This document shows, one piece after another, positions 17,684 through 26,955 of a stretch of 64,000 nucleotides of DNA. Location: NCBI GenBank assembly GCA_021808285.1, contig JAKBBV010000002.1, positions 78,880 through 142,879 on the forward strand. The letters run 5' to 3'. Origin of the DNA: Pseudomonadota bacterium (lineage in GTDB: Bacteria > Pseudomonadota > Alphaproteobacteria > Caulobacterales > Caulobacteraceae). The notes beneath the pieces are model-generated. The model saw only the letters and a list, made by a program, of their open reading frames with translations, did no database searches and was not told where the DNA came from. The number at the start of each line of letters is the position of its first letter. Within the stretch, counting starts at the first letter, position 1. Position numbers and translations under genes: made by a program.

Positions 17684-20600
17684 ATGACGCGACTTGAGCT
17701 TGCCGCCGCGGTAGCCCTCGCGCCCTTGATTCTGGCCGTGACCGCCCACGGACAGACGGTGACGGTGTCGTCGGGCACGAATACCCCGGTGGAGACCGCG
17801 ACCGCCAGCAATGGCTCGCCGGCCAACGTTGACATCTCGTCTGGCGGGTCGATCAACCTTCAACAGACAGGTCAGACAGCCGCCACGCTTAACAGCAGCA
17901 ATAATCTTTCATTGGAAGGCCAGATTGGCTCGACAAACCTGAATAATACTGTCGGAGTTAATCTGGTCGGCGGAAATACCGGTTCGTTCAACGACATCGG
18001 CACAATCCTGCTGACAGAGACCTATCAGGCAAATACCGACCTCAATACCGGAGTGCTCTACGGTCCGTTCGCCCAGGGATCAGCGCGAACCGGAATACTG
18101 GTTAACGGCGCCGGCGCCCTGAACGGGGGCGTCATCATGACGGGTGGCCTCACCGTGCTTGGCAATAATAGTTATGGGGTCCAGATCCTTTCACCGATCA
18201 CTGGCGGGTTCACAACCGTCACCGTCTCGCCGACCACGTTCACCAGCTCCACCTCCGTCACGGTGGGCGCCGGCTCGATCAGCATGACGGGCTCCAACAG
18301 CGTAGGTTTCTATTCGGCCCCCGGGGCGTCAATCGGCGGCAATGTCAACCTTTCGTCAATTACGGTCACCGGGACCGGTTCCCAGGGCGTGAACATCATT
18401 GGCAACATAGGGGGCGCCCTCAATCTCTCGGGCGCGGTGACGATCACCGGCTACCGCACCACGTCCCGCAGCACTGTCTCCTACATTCAAGGCGCCTATA
18501 CTGCGGGCGAGCTGACTCAGAGTGGCGCCGCCGTGACCATTGGCGGTCAGGTCGGAGGCGGCATGATTATCAGCGCGCCGCCCGTGGTGCTGTCCGCGAC
18601 CAATCCCGATCTCGACAATAACGGCGTTCCAGATGCACAGCAGGGCACCGGTTCGATCACGTCCTACGCCTCAGCCCCCGCCCTGTCCCTGGGCGTGTCG
18701 GGCCAGAGCGGCGGGCTCGGCGTGTTGCAGGCAGGGACGGGAGTCACAGGCTCACAGGTCAACGCCTACGGCTTCGTCAATCAGGGCTCGATCACCGGGG
18801 ACGCCCTGTTCGATCCCGTGACGACGCCAAGCCTGACGGGCGTCCTTCCTTCTGTGGCGGTGACCGTAGGCACTGGCAGCACTTCAAATGCCTTCCTGAT
18901 CCAAGGCGGACTGGACAATGAAGGCACCATAGGCGCTCAGGCGTATCAGGCGAGCGCCACAGCGGTGCATTTCCTTGCCGGAGGCCAGACGCCGCTCATC
19001 CTCAATAACGGGCAGATTTCGGCCATTTCCACCCAACAGACCAGTGAGGCTGCCGGATATGCCCCGGTCTCGGTCTATGGCGTTGTGATCGACTCCGGTG
19101 CGGTGGTGAACACGATCATTAACAATGGCGGCATCACCGCCTCGGTCAACGGCTATGGCGGCGCCGGGGCGCTGGAGTCAGGGGCCATCGTCGATCGTTC
19201 GGGAACTCTGGCCAAGGTCGTCAATACGGGTTCGATCAGCGCCGCCCCGGTCCAAACCGTGATCACCAACCCCATGCCGATTGGAGCCGAGGTTGCGATC
19301 GACATGTCGCAAGGGACCGCCCCGGAGAGCATCACTCAATCGGTTAACGCCAGCCTGCCGACATCCGCGGCCTACAGTCAGGCCAATACCTATGTCACAG
19401 GCGCTTATGTGAGCTATCAGGGCAATATCTACGAAGCCATCACGACGGTGACGACGGGCGAGGATCCCATCGACTACCCCACAGCCTGGCGCACAGTCGG
19501 CGCTGTTTCTCCAAGCATCTCCGGGGACATCTACTTCGGCAACGGCGGCTCGACCCTCTCGGTGAATGCCGGGACAGTCACCTCGACGACAATCAATCTT
19601 GGCATGGGGATCAACGCCGTCGCCATCAACGGTCCGGCGGGGTCAGGTCCCAGCGGTGCGACGGTGACGGGCTCCATCCAGGAGGGGTCGGCCGCGAGCG
19701 GCGGCGTGGGCGGGCTGACCATTTCCGTCAACAACGGCACGCTCGACGATCTCAACCCCAATACGATCGCCGCCAAGAGTGTGAATGTGGGCAGCGGGGG
19801 CCTGCTGAGGGTGGCGGCGGACCCGGCGAACAACATCAATACGAAGTTTCTGACCAGCGGCGCCTCGACGTTCGCCAATGGCGCCCAGGTGGGTCTGACC
19901 CTGGTGAGTTTGCCGTCTCAGCTTCAGCAGACTTTCGTCGTCCTTGAGACCACGGGAGCCGGCACACTCAGCGTGGGAAACTTCGGAAACTCCTCGATCT
20001 CGAATGCCCCTTATCTGTTCTCCGCCGTCCCAGGCTATACCCCTATCGGAAATCAAGGCGGCGGTGAAATCACCCTGACCGTCACCGAGAAGAATGCCCA
20101 ACAACTGGGTCTCAACACCTCCGAGGGCAGGGCTCTGAGCGCGGTGATTGCCGCCTCCGCAGCCAACCCCGCGATCGTCTCGGGCCTGGTTGGGCCGACC
20201 ACCCAGAGCGGCTTCCGCGCCGTCTATGACCAGCTTCTGCCCAATCAGGGTCAGGGCCTTTTCGATGCGCTCGACGCTGCGGCCCAATCCATCGCGGACA
20301 TGACCGCGACCAACCCCGACAACGGCAAACAATCGCCAGGGTCAAGCCTTTGGGTGCAAGAGGTCAACGAGAATATCAGCCGCACCAGCGTCAACAGTCC
20401 GGCCACCTATACCAAACTCGCGGGTCTCGTGGCCGGGCTCGAGCATATGGGTGAGGGCGGTGGGGCCATCGGCCTCACTCTGAGCTTCATGAACGGCAAT
20501 GAATTGCCCCAGGCTCAGCAGCAGGGGTCCGGCGTGACCTCTCAGTTCCTGATGTCCAGCCTCTACTATAGACGCGCAATCGGCGGCCTAACGCTGGATA

Positions 20601-21169
20601 TGCAGGCGGGGGCAGGCGGAGCCTTCTTCAACGAGCAGCGGACCTTCGTTAACGCGGGGTCTGAACTCCTGGCTCACGCCGTGTGGAACGCATTCATCTA
20701 CCAAGGGCATTTCGGCGCCACCTACGAGCAGAAGGTGCTGAACGGCTATTATATTCGTCCCAAGCTTGCCATTGACTATCTGGGCCTGGATGAGGCCGGC
20801 TATACCGAAGGCGGTGGCGGACAGGGCTTTGATCTGGCGGTCAATTCCCGCCATAGCAGCCGGATGACCGGAACAGCCGAAGTCACGCTCGGCCACGCTT
20901 GGGGCAAGGACGCCTGGGTCCGGACAGAACTCAATCTCGGATACATTGACGTGCTCTATGGCAATGTGGGCGACACGGTGGCCAGCTTCGTCGGTGGCGG
21001 CGCCCCGTTCAGCATGACGCCTGATGCCAGCCAAGGCGGCTGGGGCGTGATCGGCTTCTCCATCAAGGCCGGTTCGGCATCGTCATATTTCGCCCTCTAC
21101 GGCGATCTCGAATATCGCAATGGCGAGCAAATCTACGACATCGGCCTGGAGGGAAGATCCGTCTTCTAG
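17684..21169 (+). CDS. Autotransporter outer-membrane protein with carbohydrate-binding-like insert
   Basis: This 1161-residue type Va secreted protein has a signal peptide (LELAAAVALAPLILAVTAHG), a long repetitive Gly/Ser/Thr/Asn-rich beta-helix passenger, and a C-terminal autotransporter beta-barrel (from about residue 885) ending in phenylalanine as outer-membrane proteins do. Residues ~560-606 (YVTGAYVSYQGNIYEAI ... PTAWRTVG) resemble a CBM5/12 (chitin-binding type 3) fold. A DLDNNGVPD stretch resembles a Ca2+-binding loop. Codon use in the passenger is A/T-richer than in neighbours. The ATG at 17684 is chosen because the signal peptide follows directly. Role as adhesin or surface binding protein is inferred. 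Confidence 0.85.
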   Translation: MTRLELAAAVALAPLILAVTAHGQTVTVSSGTNTPVETATASNGSPANVDISSGGSINLQQTGQTAATLNSSNNLSLEGQIGSTNLNNTVGVNLVGGNTGSFNDIGTILLTETYQANTDLNTGVLYGPFAQGSARTGILVNGAGALNGGVIMTGGLTVLGNNSYGVQILSPITGGFTTVTVSPTTFTSSTSVTVGAGSISMTGSNSVGFYSAPGASIGGNVNLSSITVTGTGSQGVNIIGNIGGALNLSGAVTITGYRTTSRSTVSYIQGAYTAGELTQSGAAVTIGGQVGGGMIISAPPVVLSATNPDLDNNGVPDAQQGTGSITSYASAPALSLGVSGQSGGLGVLQAGTGVTGSQVNAYGFVNQGSITGDALFDPVTTPSLTGVLPSVAVTVGTGSTSNAFLIQGGLDNEGTIGAQAYQASATAVHFLAGGQTPLILNNGQISAISTQQTSEAAGYAPVSVYGVVIDSGAVVNTIINNGGITASVNGYGGAGALESGAIVDRSGTLAKVVNTGSISAAPVQTVITNPMPIGAEVAIDMSQGTAPESITQSVNASLPTSAAYSQANTYVTGAYVSYQGNIYEAITTVTTGEDPIDYPTAWRTVGAVSPSISGDIYFGNGGSTLSVNAGTVTSTTINLGMGINAVAINGPAGSGPSGATVTGSIQEGSAASGGVGGLTISVNNGTLDDLNPNTIAAKSVNVGSGGLLRVAADPANNINTKFLTSGASTFANGAQVGLTLVSLPSQLQQTFVVLETTGAGTLSVGNFGNSSISNAPYLFSAVPGYTPIGNQGGGEITLTVTEKNAQQLGLNTSEGRALSAVIAASAANPAIVSGLVGPTTQSGFRAVYDQLLPNQGQGLFDALDAAAQSIADMTATNPDNGKQSPGSSLWVQEVNENISRTSVNSPATYTKLAGLVAGLEHMGEGGGAIGLTLSFMNGNELPQAQQQGSGVTSQFLMSSLYYRRAIGGLTLDMQAGAGGAFFNEQRTFVNAGSELLAHAVWNAFIYQGHFGATYEQKVLNGYYIRPKLAIDYLGLDEAGYTEGGGGQGFDLAVNSRHSSRMTGTAEVTLGHAWGKDAWVRTELNLGYIDVLYGNVGDTVASFVGGGAPFSMTPDASQGGWGVIGFSIKAGSASSYFALYGDLEYRNGEQIYDIGLEGRSVF

Positions 21170-21211
21170 TCGCGAGCGTAGACGTTCGGCGCTTGGGGGG
21201 AATGACGCCGA

Positions 21212-22051
21212 ATGACCTTCGAACATGTCCTGGCCGGCTATGACCGCTTTGCGTTCACCGACCCAGCTGGGCGTTGGACGCGATCAGTTTGGCGGAAAGG
21301 CTCCGGCCCGGCTGTTATTATCATACACGAGATGCCGGGTCTGCATCCGCTCGTCGTCCGGTTGGGCGATCGGGTGGCAGAGGCTGGGATGACCGTACTT
21401 CTGCCGAGTCTGTTCGGCCAGCCTGGGCGCCCGGTGAGCCTCGGCTACGCTGCAGCGGAGTTGTTCAAGGGCATCTGCATTAGGCGTGAGTTTGATGTCT
21501 GGGCAAAGCACCGTTCCAGCCCCATCATCGACTGGTTGCGGTCCCTCGCCGGTCACGCTCACACAGAGTGTGGCGGCCGGGGCGTCGGCGCCGTGGGCAT
21601 GTGCTTCACGGGAAACTTCGCTCTGGCCATGATGACTGAACCCGCTGTGGTGGCGCCGGTGCTCTCTCAGCCTTCCCTTCCCATGGGTCTGGGGCGCAAT
21701 GACGCGTTGGGTCTCAGCCCTGGGGAGGTCGCCTGCGCGCGCCGTCGCTTCGAGGACGAAGATCTCTCGGGCATGGCGCTTCGCTTCAAGAGCGATATCG
21801 CCGTCCCTGACGCCCGCTTCCGCGAGCTGGAGCGCCGCTTCGGCTCGCACATGGAGCTGATTGAGCTGGAGGATACTGATGCGGGCGGCGATAGCCCCCT
21901 GCCGCCGCACTCGGTCCTGACGTTGCACCTTAAGGACAATGATCCGCACGGCGCCACCAAGCAGGCGGAACAAAGACTCATCGCCTTCCTCAAGGCGCGG
22001 ACGTCGGGCGCGCCCTGGCCGCCCGAGACCAGACGACGGCGCGCGCGATAG
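21212..22051 (+). CDS. Dienelactone hydrolase family protein
   Basis: This 279-residue alpha/beta hydrolase has the dienelactone-hydrolase nucleophile elbow G-M-C-F-T-G, where cysteine replaces the usual serine, and the N-terminal VIIIHEMPGL. In the family, the enzyme hydrolyses dienelactones or related esters in aromatic degradation. The expected C-terminal histidine is probably in NDPHGATKQAEQ. The gene stands alone after the autotransporter, so the natural substrate is unknown. Confidence 0.82.
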   Translation: MTFEHVLAGYDRFAFTDPAGRWTRSVWRKGSGPAVIIIHEMPGLHPLVVRLGDRVAEAGMTVLLPSLFGQPGRPVSLGYAAAELFKGICIRREFDVWAKHRSSPIIDWLRSLAGHAHTECGGRGVGAVGMCFTGNFALAMMTEPAVVAPVLSQPSLPMGLGRNDALGLSPGEVACARRRFEDEDLSGMALRFKSDIAVPDARFRELERRFGSHMELIELEDTDAGGDSPLPPHSVLTLHLKDNDPHGATKQAEQRLIAFLKARTSGAPWPPETRRRRAR

Positions 22052-22090
22052 GCTGTTTTCATAGGCGCGATCGCGCTTTAGAGGCAGTTC

Positions 22091-22624
22091 ATGCGCGTCT
22101 TCCCCAAGGCCCGACGGACGATCGCGTGGCTGGGTCTGTGCGGCCTTCTCAGTCTGCAGGCCTGCGCCACTCCCGAACGCCTGGAGGCGGCCGGCGATGT
22201 CCACGCCCTCCTCGTCTCGATCCGCGACGGTGACCGCGCCGGATTCGACGACCATATTGATCGATCTGCACTGGACGATGAGATCCAGGCGGCCCTGGTC
22301 CATCGCTCTGAAGCCGCAGGACTTGGCGGAACAGGTGCGGGTCTGGGCGTGCTCGCCTCTGGTCCCTTGTCCCGTGTGGCCGGGGGGCTGTTGCTTCGAC
22401 CGGAGGTCTTTCGCGCCGTCGCCTATGCCTACGGCTACCGACCGGGCGAAGCCCTGCCCCGGACCTTAGCCCTTGCGGCCGTGCTGCGGCCGCAAGGGGG
22501 CGGGAGGATCTGCGCAATCGACCCGAAGACCGGTTCGTGCCTTCTGAGCTTTACGCGGGAAAGCGGGGTTTGGCGCCTGACTTGGGTCAACCTCCGGGTG
22601 CTTAGGAAGGGGACAGGTGAATGA
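22091..22624 (+). CDS. Putative lipoprotein, DUF2939-like
   Basis: This 177-residue protein has a lipoprotein signal peptide and lipobox (SLQAC, Cys near residue 22). The rest resembles DUF2939 proteins: an AAGDVHALLVSIRDGD start, a central helical region, and a C-terminal strand block with CAIDPKTGSCLLSFTRE. It is probably anchored in the envelope. It overlaps the next gene by ATGA. Its function is unknown. Confidence 0.65.
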   Translation: MRVFPKARRTIAWLGLCGLLSLQACATPERLEAAGDVHALLVSIRDGDRAGFDDHIDRSALDDEIQAALVHRSEAAGLGGTGAGLGVLASGPLSRVAGGLLLRPEVFRAVAYAYGYRPGEALPRTLALAAVLRPQGGGRICAIDPKTGSCLLSFTRESGVWRLTWVNLRVLRKGTGE

Positions 22625-23307
22625 GGCTGTGGCGCTGGACCACAAGGGGAGAGCGAAGACCCGGCTCGGCCATATGGGCGCCGTTTGTGGCGGCAGTGGC
22701 CGCAAAGGCGATCGACCCCAAAAAAGGGTGCGCTGTCTGGGCTAAACTTACCTCGACGAGGCCCACTCTAGGGCTGGCGGCTCTGGCGCTTGCCCTCTCG
22801 GCCACGGCCGCTCAGGCGCGCCGCCATGTGTTCTCCTATGACCCCGCGGACGCCGCGACGCGCCAGAGCGCCGGGCCTGTCACCCTGGACATCGAGACGA
22901 ATCTTCTGGGCGGGGTCACGGTGCTGGATGTCCGCTCAACTGTGGCGGAGGCTAACGCCGACCTCAAGCGGGCTGATCCTCGGGTCCTGGGCGGCGGTGG
23001 GTTGAAGCGGCTGACTGGCTCACGATCAGGTTGGGGAGAGTTCTACGCAATTGAACCCGCAGAGCAGGGCGCACAGCTGATCGACGCCCTGTGTCCGGGA
23101 TCGGAACGGGCCTGGATCGAGATGGGCCGGCCGAGCTTCGGCCACGCACTGAGAATGGCGGTAATCGGGAAGCCCAAGGACGGCGGCCCGCCGCGTCTGT
23201 GTCAGCAGCTAGCCTATGCTTTTCACGGCGAGTGGAAGGTCCCGGATTCGGGTCCCAAGATCGATGAGCGTGGCCTGGTGCGCCGACATTTTCCCGGCGG
23301 GCCGTAG
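22621..23307 (+). CDS. Hypothetical exported or membrane-anchored protein
   Basis: This 228-residue protein is not recognised. The frame starts with ATG overlapping the previous stop by 4 nt, which supports coupled translation. A hydrophobic segment with a signal-like end (TLGLAALALALSATAAQA) lies unusually deep, at residues ~49-66, after a basic N-terminal stretch. The mature part (from RRHVFSYDPAD) has two cysteines that could pair. Either the true start is internal with a rare codon, or it has a long N-terminal extension. Confidence 0.6.
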   Translation: MRLWRWTTRGERRPGSAIWAPFVAAVAAKAIDPKKGCAVWAKLTSTRPTLGLAALALALSATAAQARRHVFSYDPADAATRQSAGPVTLDIETNLLGGVTVLDVRSTVAEANADLKRADPRVLGGGGLKRLTGSRSGWGEFYAIEPAEQGAQLIDALCPGSERAWIEMGRPSFGHALRMAVIGKPKDGGPPRLCQQLAYAFHGEWKVPDSGPKIDERGLVRRHFPGGP

Positions 23308-23322
23308 GGCGCGGCAAGACGG

Positions 23323-24102
23323 TCAGCCTGTCAGGAGCCGCCCGCGAATTTGTTCCGCGAGAACGGACGTGACGCCCAAGAGGTTCTGGAAATAGTCCTC
23401 CAGTGTCATTCGCGCCGTGATGGCCTGGAAGGCGGCGTGCAGGTAGTCGGCGTGGACGCCCAGGGTCACACGGAGGGCTTCGTCAGACGGGGTGCGGCCC
23501 GTGAGATCGCGGATATAGGCGCCCATAAGGGGCGCCCGGGCTTCGATGCGGGCGGCGGCGTTGGTGGCCAGATAGTCGGTCATGAGGTCGCCCTCCGCCA
23601 CGCCCAGCAGCCTGTGGGTGAGGGCCGCCAGGATGCCGGTGCGATCCTTTCCGGCGGCGCAGTGGATCAGGATAGGCCGTTCAAGCGCGGCCAGGGCGCG
23701 GAAATACTGTCCGAAAATGTCGAAGTGGCAGGTGTCGAAAACCGCCTGTCGGTAATAGCCGATCAGGAAGTCGTGGAAGGAGGCAGGGGAGAGATCCGAT
23801 GTGTGAATATGTTCCAGCCAGGAATCGGGGCGTTCCTCGTCATTGAGAATCAGGGCCGCGCGGAACCGCGCCGGTCGGCGGGACGGCGACCTTTCGCGCT
23901 CGGTCTTGCGGCGAAGATCGACCACTACCGCCAGATCGAGGCCGCCCAGCGCCTCCAGATCGGCGTCCGTGGCCTGGGCGTGGTGGGCCGAACGCAGAAG
24001 AACGCCGCGATGGACCCTGCGTCCGTCTGCAGCGTCATAATCGCCATAATCGCGAAAATTATCCACGCCTTCGAGGCGCGGGAGCTCTGAGACCGCCAGC
24101 AT
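23323..24102 (-). CDS. Tyrosine-protein phosphatase
   Basis: This 259-residue protein of the PTP/dual-specificity phosphatase superfamily carries the complete P-loop HCAAGKDRTG (catalytic Cys and Arg) and an upstream DNFRDYGDYDAADGRRV motif typical of the bacterial Y_phosphatase3 family (as in Mycobacterium PtpB). It hydrolyses phosphotyrosine or phosphoinositides; which substrate applies here is not known. Confidence 0.88.
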   Translation of the reverse strand: MLAVSELPRLEGVDNFRDYGDYDAADGRRVHRGVLLRSAHHAQATDADLEALGGLDLAVVVDLRRKTERERSPSRRPARFRAALILNDEERPDSWLEHIHTSDLSPASFHDFLIGYYRQAVFDTCHFDIFGQYFRALAALERPILIHCAAGKDRTGILAALTHRLLGVAEGDLMTDYLATNAAARIEARAPLMGAYIRDLTGRTPSDEALRVTLGVHADYLHAAFQAITARMTLEDYFQNLLGVTSVLAEQIRGRLLTG

Positions 24103-24209
24103 GACGCCTCCTTTAGCGGGACCGTGAGACGATTCGAAGACCGCGCCGGAGGAGCGTTCCTGGAGATCGCGCGACGACCCCTGAGGCGCCTGGGTTCAAT
24201 ACAGCCCCT

Positions 24210-25250
24210 TCAGTGCGCGGCCGAATTTTCCTTGCGTCGCGCGGTCATCCGATCGAACTCGGCCCAGACCCCGCCCTCGCCGTGCCACTCGCCGCGCGTG
24301 GCCGCCTTGGAGTATTCCGTCGAGCGGGCCTCGAAGAAATTGGCGTGCTCGACGCCCGAGAGCAAGCTCTGCAGCCAGGGCAACGGGTTTTCTTTGACGC
24401 CATAGACTTCAGGCAGGGCGAGCTGACGCAGACGCCAGTCTGCGACGAAGCGGATATATTTCTTGATGTCCTCGGGCGTCATCCCTTGGACCTCTCCCGC
24501 CTCGAAAGCGAGATCGATGAAGCGGTCTTCCAGGCCCACGACAGTCTTGCAGCAATCGACGATGTCGTCGGCCACGGCCCTGGTCACCGCCCCTGTCTCG
24601 GCGTTGAAGGCGTGGAAGAGCTGCACCATCCCCTCGCAGTGCAGGCTCTCGTCGCGGACGCTCCAACTGACGATCTGACCCATGCCCTTCATCTTGTTGA
24701 AACGTGGGAAATTCATCAGCATGGCGAAGCTGGCGAACAGCTGTAGCCCCTCGGTGAAGGCGCCGAACATGGCCAAGGTGCGGGCGACGTCGGCATGGGT
24801 CCCGACCCCGAACTCCTGCATATAGTCGTGCTTGGCCTTCAGCGCCTCCAGCTCCATGAAGGCCGAGAACTCGGTCTCGGGCATGCCGATTGTCTCAAGC
24901 AGCAGGGCATAGGCGGCGATATGAATCGTCTCCATGTTGGAGAACGCGGCCAGCATCATCTTCACTTCCGTGGGTCGGAACACACGGGCGTAGCGCTCCA
25001 TATAGTTCTCATTCACCTCAACGTCCGACTGGGTGAAAAAGCGGAAGATCTGGGTGAGCAGATTGCGTTCGCGGTCATTGAGCTTGGTCGCCCAGTCCTT
25101 GCAATCCTCCCCCAGGGGTATCTCCTCGGGCATCCAGTGGACCTGCTGCTGGCGCTTCCAGAAGTCATAGGCCCAGGGATAGCGGAAAGGCTTGTAGCCT
25201 AAAGAAGGGGTCATGAGGCCCGGAACGGTCTGGGGATGGGCGCGGGTCAT
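24210..25250 (-). CDS. nrdB: Class I ribonucleotide reductase beta subunit
   Basis: This 346-residue protein houses the diiron-tyrosyl radical cofactor that drives ribonucleotide reduction with NrdA (not in the window). Iron ligands are seen in TQSDVEVNENY, in METIHIAAY (Glu, His and the likely radical Tyr), and in RDESLHCEG near residue 205. C-terminal residues ENSAAH end the protein. The intergenic region upstream carries candidate NrdR boxes. Confidence 0.94.
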   Translation of the reverse strand: MTRAHPQTVPGLMTPSLGYKPFRYPWAYDFWKRQQQVHWMPEEIPLGEDCKDWATKLNDRERNLLTQIFRFFTQSDVEVNENYMERYARVFRPTEVKMMLAAFSNMETIHIAAYALLLETIGMPETEFSAFMELEALKAKHDYMQEFGVGTHADVARTLAMFGAFTEGLQLFASFAMLMNFPRFNKMKGMGQIVSWSVRDESLHCEGMVQLFHAFNAETGAVTRAVADDIVDCCKTVVGLEDRFIDLAFEAGEVQGMTPEDIKKYIRFVADWRLRQLALPEVYGVKENPLPWLQSLLSGVEHANFFEARSTEYSKAATRGEWHGEGGVWAEFDRMTARRKENSAAH

Positions 25251-25298
25251 TTAAGCCTCGGAATCGCGGCGCGAACCCCGAATCTAGACCGCGCCTTC

Positions 25299-25345
25299 GC
25301 CCACATCTAGTGGGCGTTATCCCCAAACCCGCAATATCCTGTGGG
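25299..25345 (-). promoter_or_regulatory. Candidate NrdR boxes upstream of nrdB
   Basis: Two dyads lie 50-95 bp upstream of the nrdB start. The first is GCCCAC-N5-GTGGGC (25299-25315). The second (25328-25345, core CAATATCCTG flanked by CCG and TGG) matches 11 of 16 positions of the NrdR consensus as I recall it. Their centres are ~30 bp apart, close to the three-turn spacing usual for NrdR pairs. The first dyad fits the consensus only in outline. Confidence 0.4.
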
Positions 25346-25356
25346 GGGACGGGACC

Positions 25357-26811
25357 TCACTCCTGCATGGCATAGATTTTGACGAGGTCGTAGAGGAAGT
25401 CCCGGCCGTTATAAAGCGAGCTGACGCGGATGCGTTCGTTAAGGCCGTGGACACCATTGCCGTCCGGGTCGCCGAACATGCCGGTGACGCCATAGGTGGG
25501 GATGCCCACAGGGGTCATGAAGGCGCCGTCCGTTGCTCCGGCCGTGAGCACCGGGATGACCGGGACGCCCGGCCAGATCTTTGCAGCCACGGCGGTGATG
25601 GGTCCCATGATCTGAGGCGTCAGGGGCGGCGCCTGCTTCATCACCTCGCTGCGGGAGTCGGGCATGGTGATAGCGATCTTGGGGTCGTCGACGATGCCGA
25701 TCAAGGTTTGCCGCACCTCGTCCGGCGTCGTCCCCGGGAAGATACGGCAGTTGACATTGGCCATGGCCCTCTGGGGCAGGGCGTTGGTGGCGTGGCCGGC
25801 CGCCAGCATGGTAGCCACGCAGGTGGTGTGCAGCATGCCGTTATAACCCGGATCGGTCTCTACCTCCGAAGCCGCCTTGGCATCCTGTGGGTCGCTCGCG
25901 ATGGCCTTCATTGCCGCCCCCATCTCGCCGCCGATAAGCGGGCCCATGGCTTCGAAATAGGCCTTCGAGGCGTCGGTCATCTGTACCGGAAATTGATAAT
26001 GGCTGACGCGGATCAGGCCGGCGGCTAGGTGATAGATGGCGTTGTCCGGGGAAGGCCGGGAGGAGTGGCCGCCGGGGTTGGTGACCACGAGCTCGTAATC
26101 CTGAGGAAACTTCTCGCCTGCCTCCACGTTCAGGGCGATCGGTTTGCCCTGGGCGTCAAGGCGACCGCCGGCCCCCTCGTTCAGAGCGAAGGCGGCGTCG
26201 ATCAGGGCCCGCTCGTGGGTCGCCAGATAGCTCGCGCCATTGAAGGCGCTGGCGGTCTCCTCCCCGCATGTGAGCGCCAGCTTGACGTCGCGCCGGGGTT
26301 TGAAGCCATCTGTCTTGAAGCGGCTGAGGGTGTCGACCCAGACCGAGGCCTCCGCCTTGTCGTCCGAAGCGCCGCGCCCGAAGAAATATCCATTCTCCTC
26401 CACCAGGGTGAAGGGATCGCGCGCCCAGTCTGAGCGCTTGGCTTCGACCACGTCGATATGAGCAAGAAGCAGCATTGGCCGCGCCTTTGGGTCCGAACCG
26501 TGCAGCACCGCGACCAGGCCCCCTTCCTTGGGATGGCCGGGTGCGGTGAACAGATGCAGGTCCGCTTCCGGGAAGCCCGCGCCTTTGAGGTGAGCCGCCA
26601 TCCTCTGCGCCGCCAGGGTGCAGTCTCCATCGGAAAGCTCGGTATTGGTTTCCACCAACTGTTTGTAAAGCGCGCGGAAGGTGGCCTGATCGGGGCGTAT
26701 CGTGTTGGGCCCCTCCGTCTGGGACGTCGCCTGCGACGCAAAGGCCTGAGAGGCCAAGAGCCCCATGCCCAAACCCGCCGCGGCCATCAGCGCCGCCACC
26801 CGATTGCGCAT
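25357..26811 (-). CDS. M20-family metallopeptidase, exported
   Basis: This 484-residue dizinc peptidase has a signal peptide (LMAAAGLGMGLLASQAFA). Metal-site motifs are LLLAHIDVVEAK, GRGASDDKAEASV and LTCGEETAS, and a dimerisation domain sits in the middle. It closely fits secreted M20 carboxypeptidase/dipeptidase relatives of alphaproteobacteria. It would release amino acids from peptides in the periplasm. The exact specificity is unknown. Confidence 0.88.
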   Translation of the reverse strand: MRNRVAALMAAAGLGMGLLASQAFASQATSQTEGPNTIRPDQATFRALYKQLVETNTELSDGDCTLAAQRMAAHLKGAGFPEADLHLFTAPGHPKEGGLVAVLHGSDPKARPMLLLAHIDVVEAKRSDWARDPFTLVEENGYFFGRGASDDKAEASVWVDTLSRFKTDGFKPRRDVKLALTCGEETASAFNGASYLATHERALIDAAFALNEGAGGRLDAQGKPIALNVEAGEKFPQDYELVVTNPGGHSSRPSPDNAIYHLAAGLIRVSHYQFPVQMTDASKAYFEAMGPLIGGEMGAAMKAIASDPQDAKAASEVETDPGYNGMLHTTCVATMLAAGHATNALPQRAMANVNCRIFPGTTPDEVRQTLIGIVDDPKIAITMPDSRSEVMKQAPPLTPQIMGPITAVAAKIWPGVPVIPVLTAGATDGAFMTPVGIPTYGVTGMFGDPDGNGVHGLNERIRVSSLYNGRDFLYDLVKIYAMQE

Positions 26812-26955
26812 CTGTCGTCCCCCTCTGTCGGCGAGCCGACCGGACGCCGCAGAGAGATTAGAGCCACAGGCCCGTTATTGGGGTCAAGGCCGGCCGCGGC
26901 AGCGCGCGACGGACTGGGCTCCCTGATCCGTTTCAAGTCTTAGTCGGGGGCCCGC

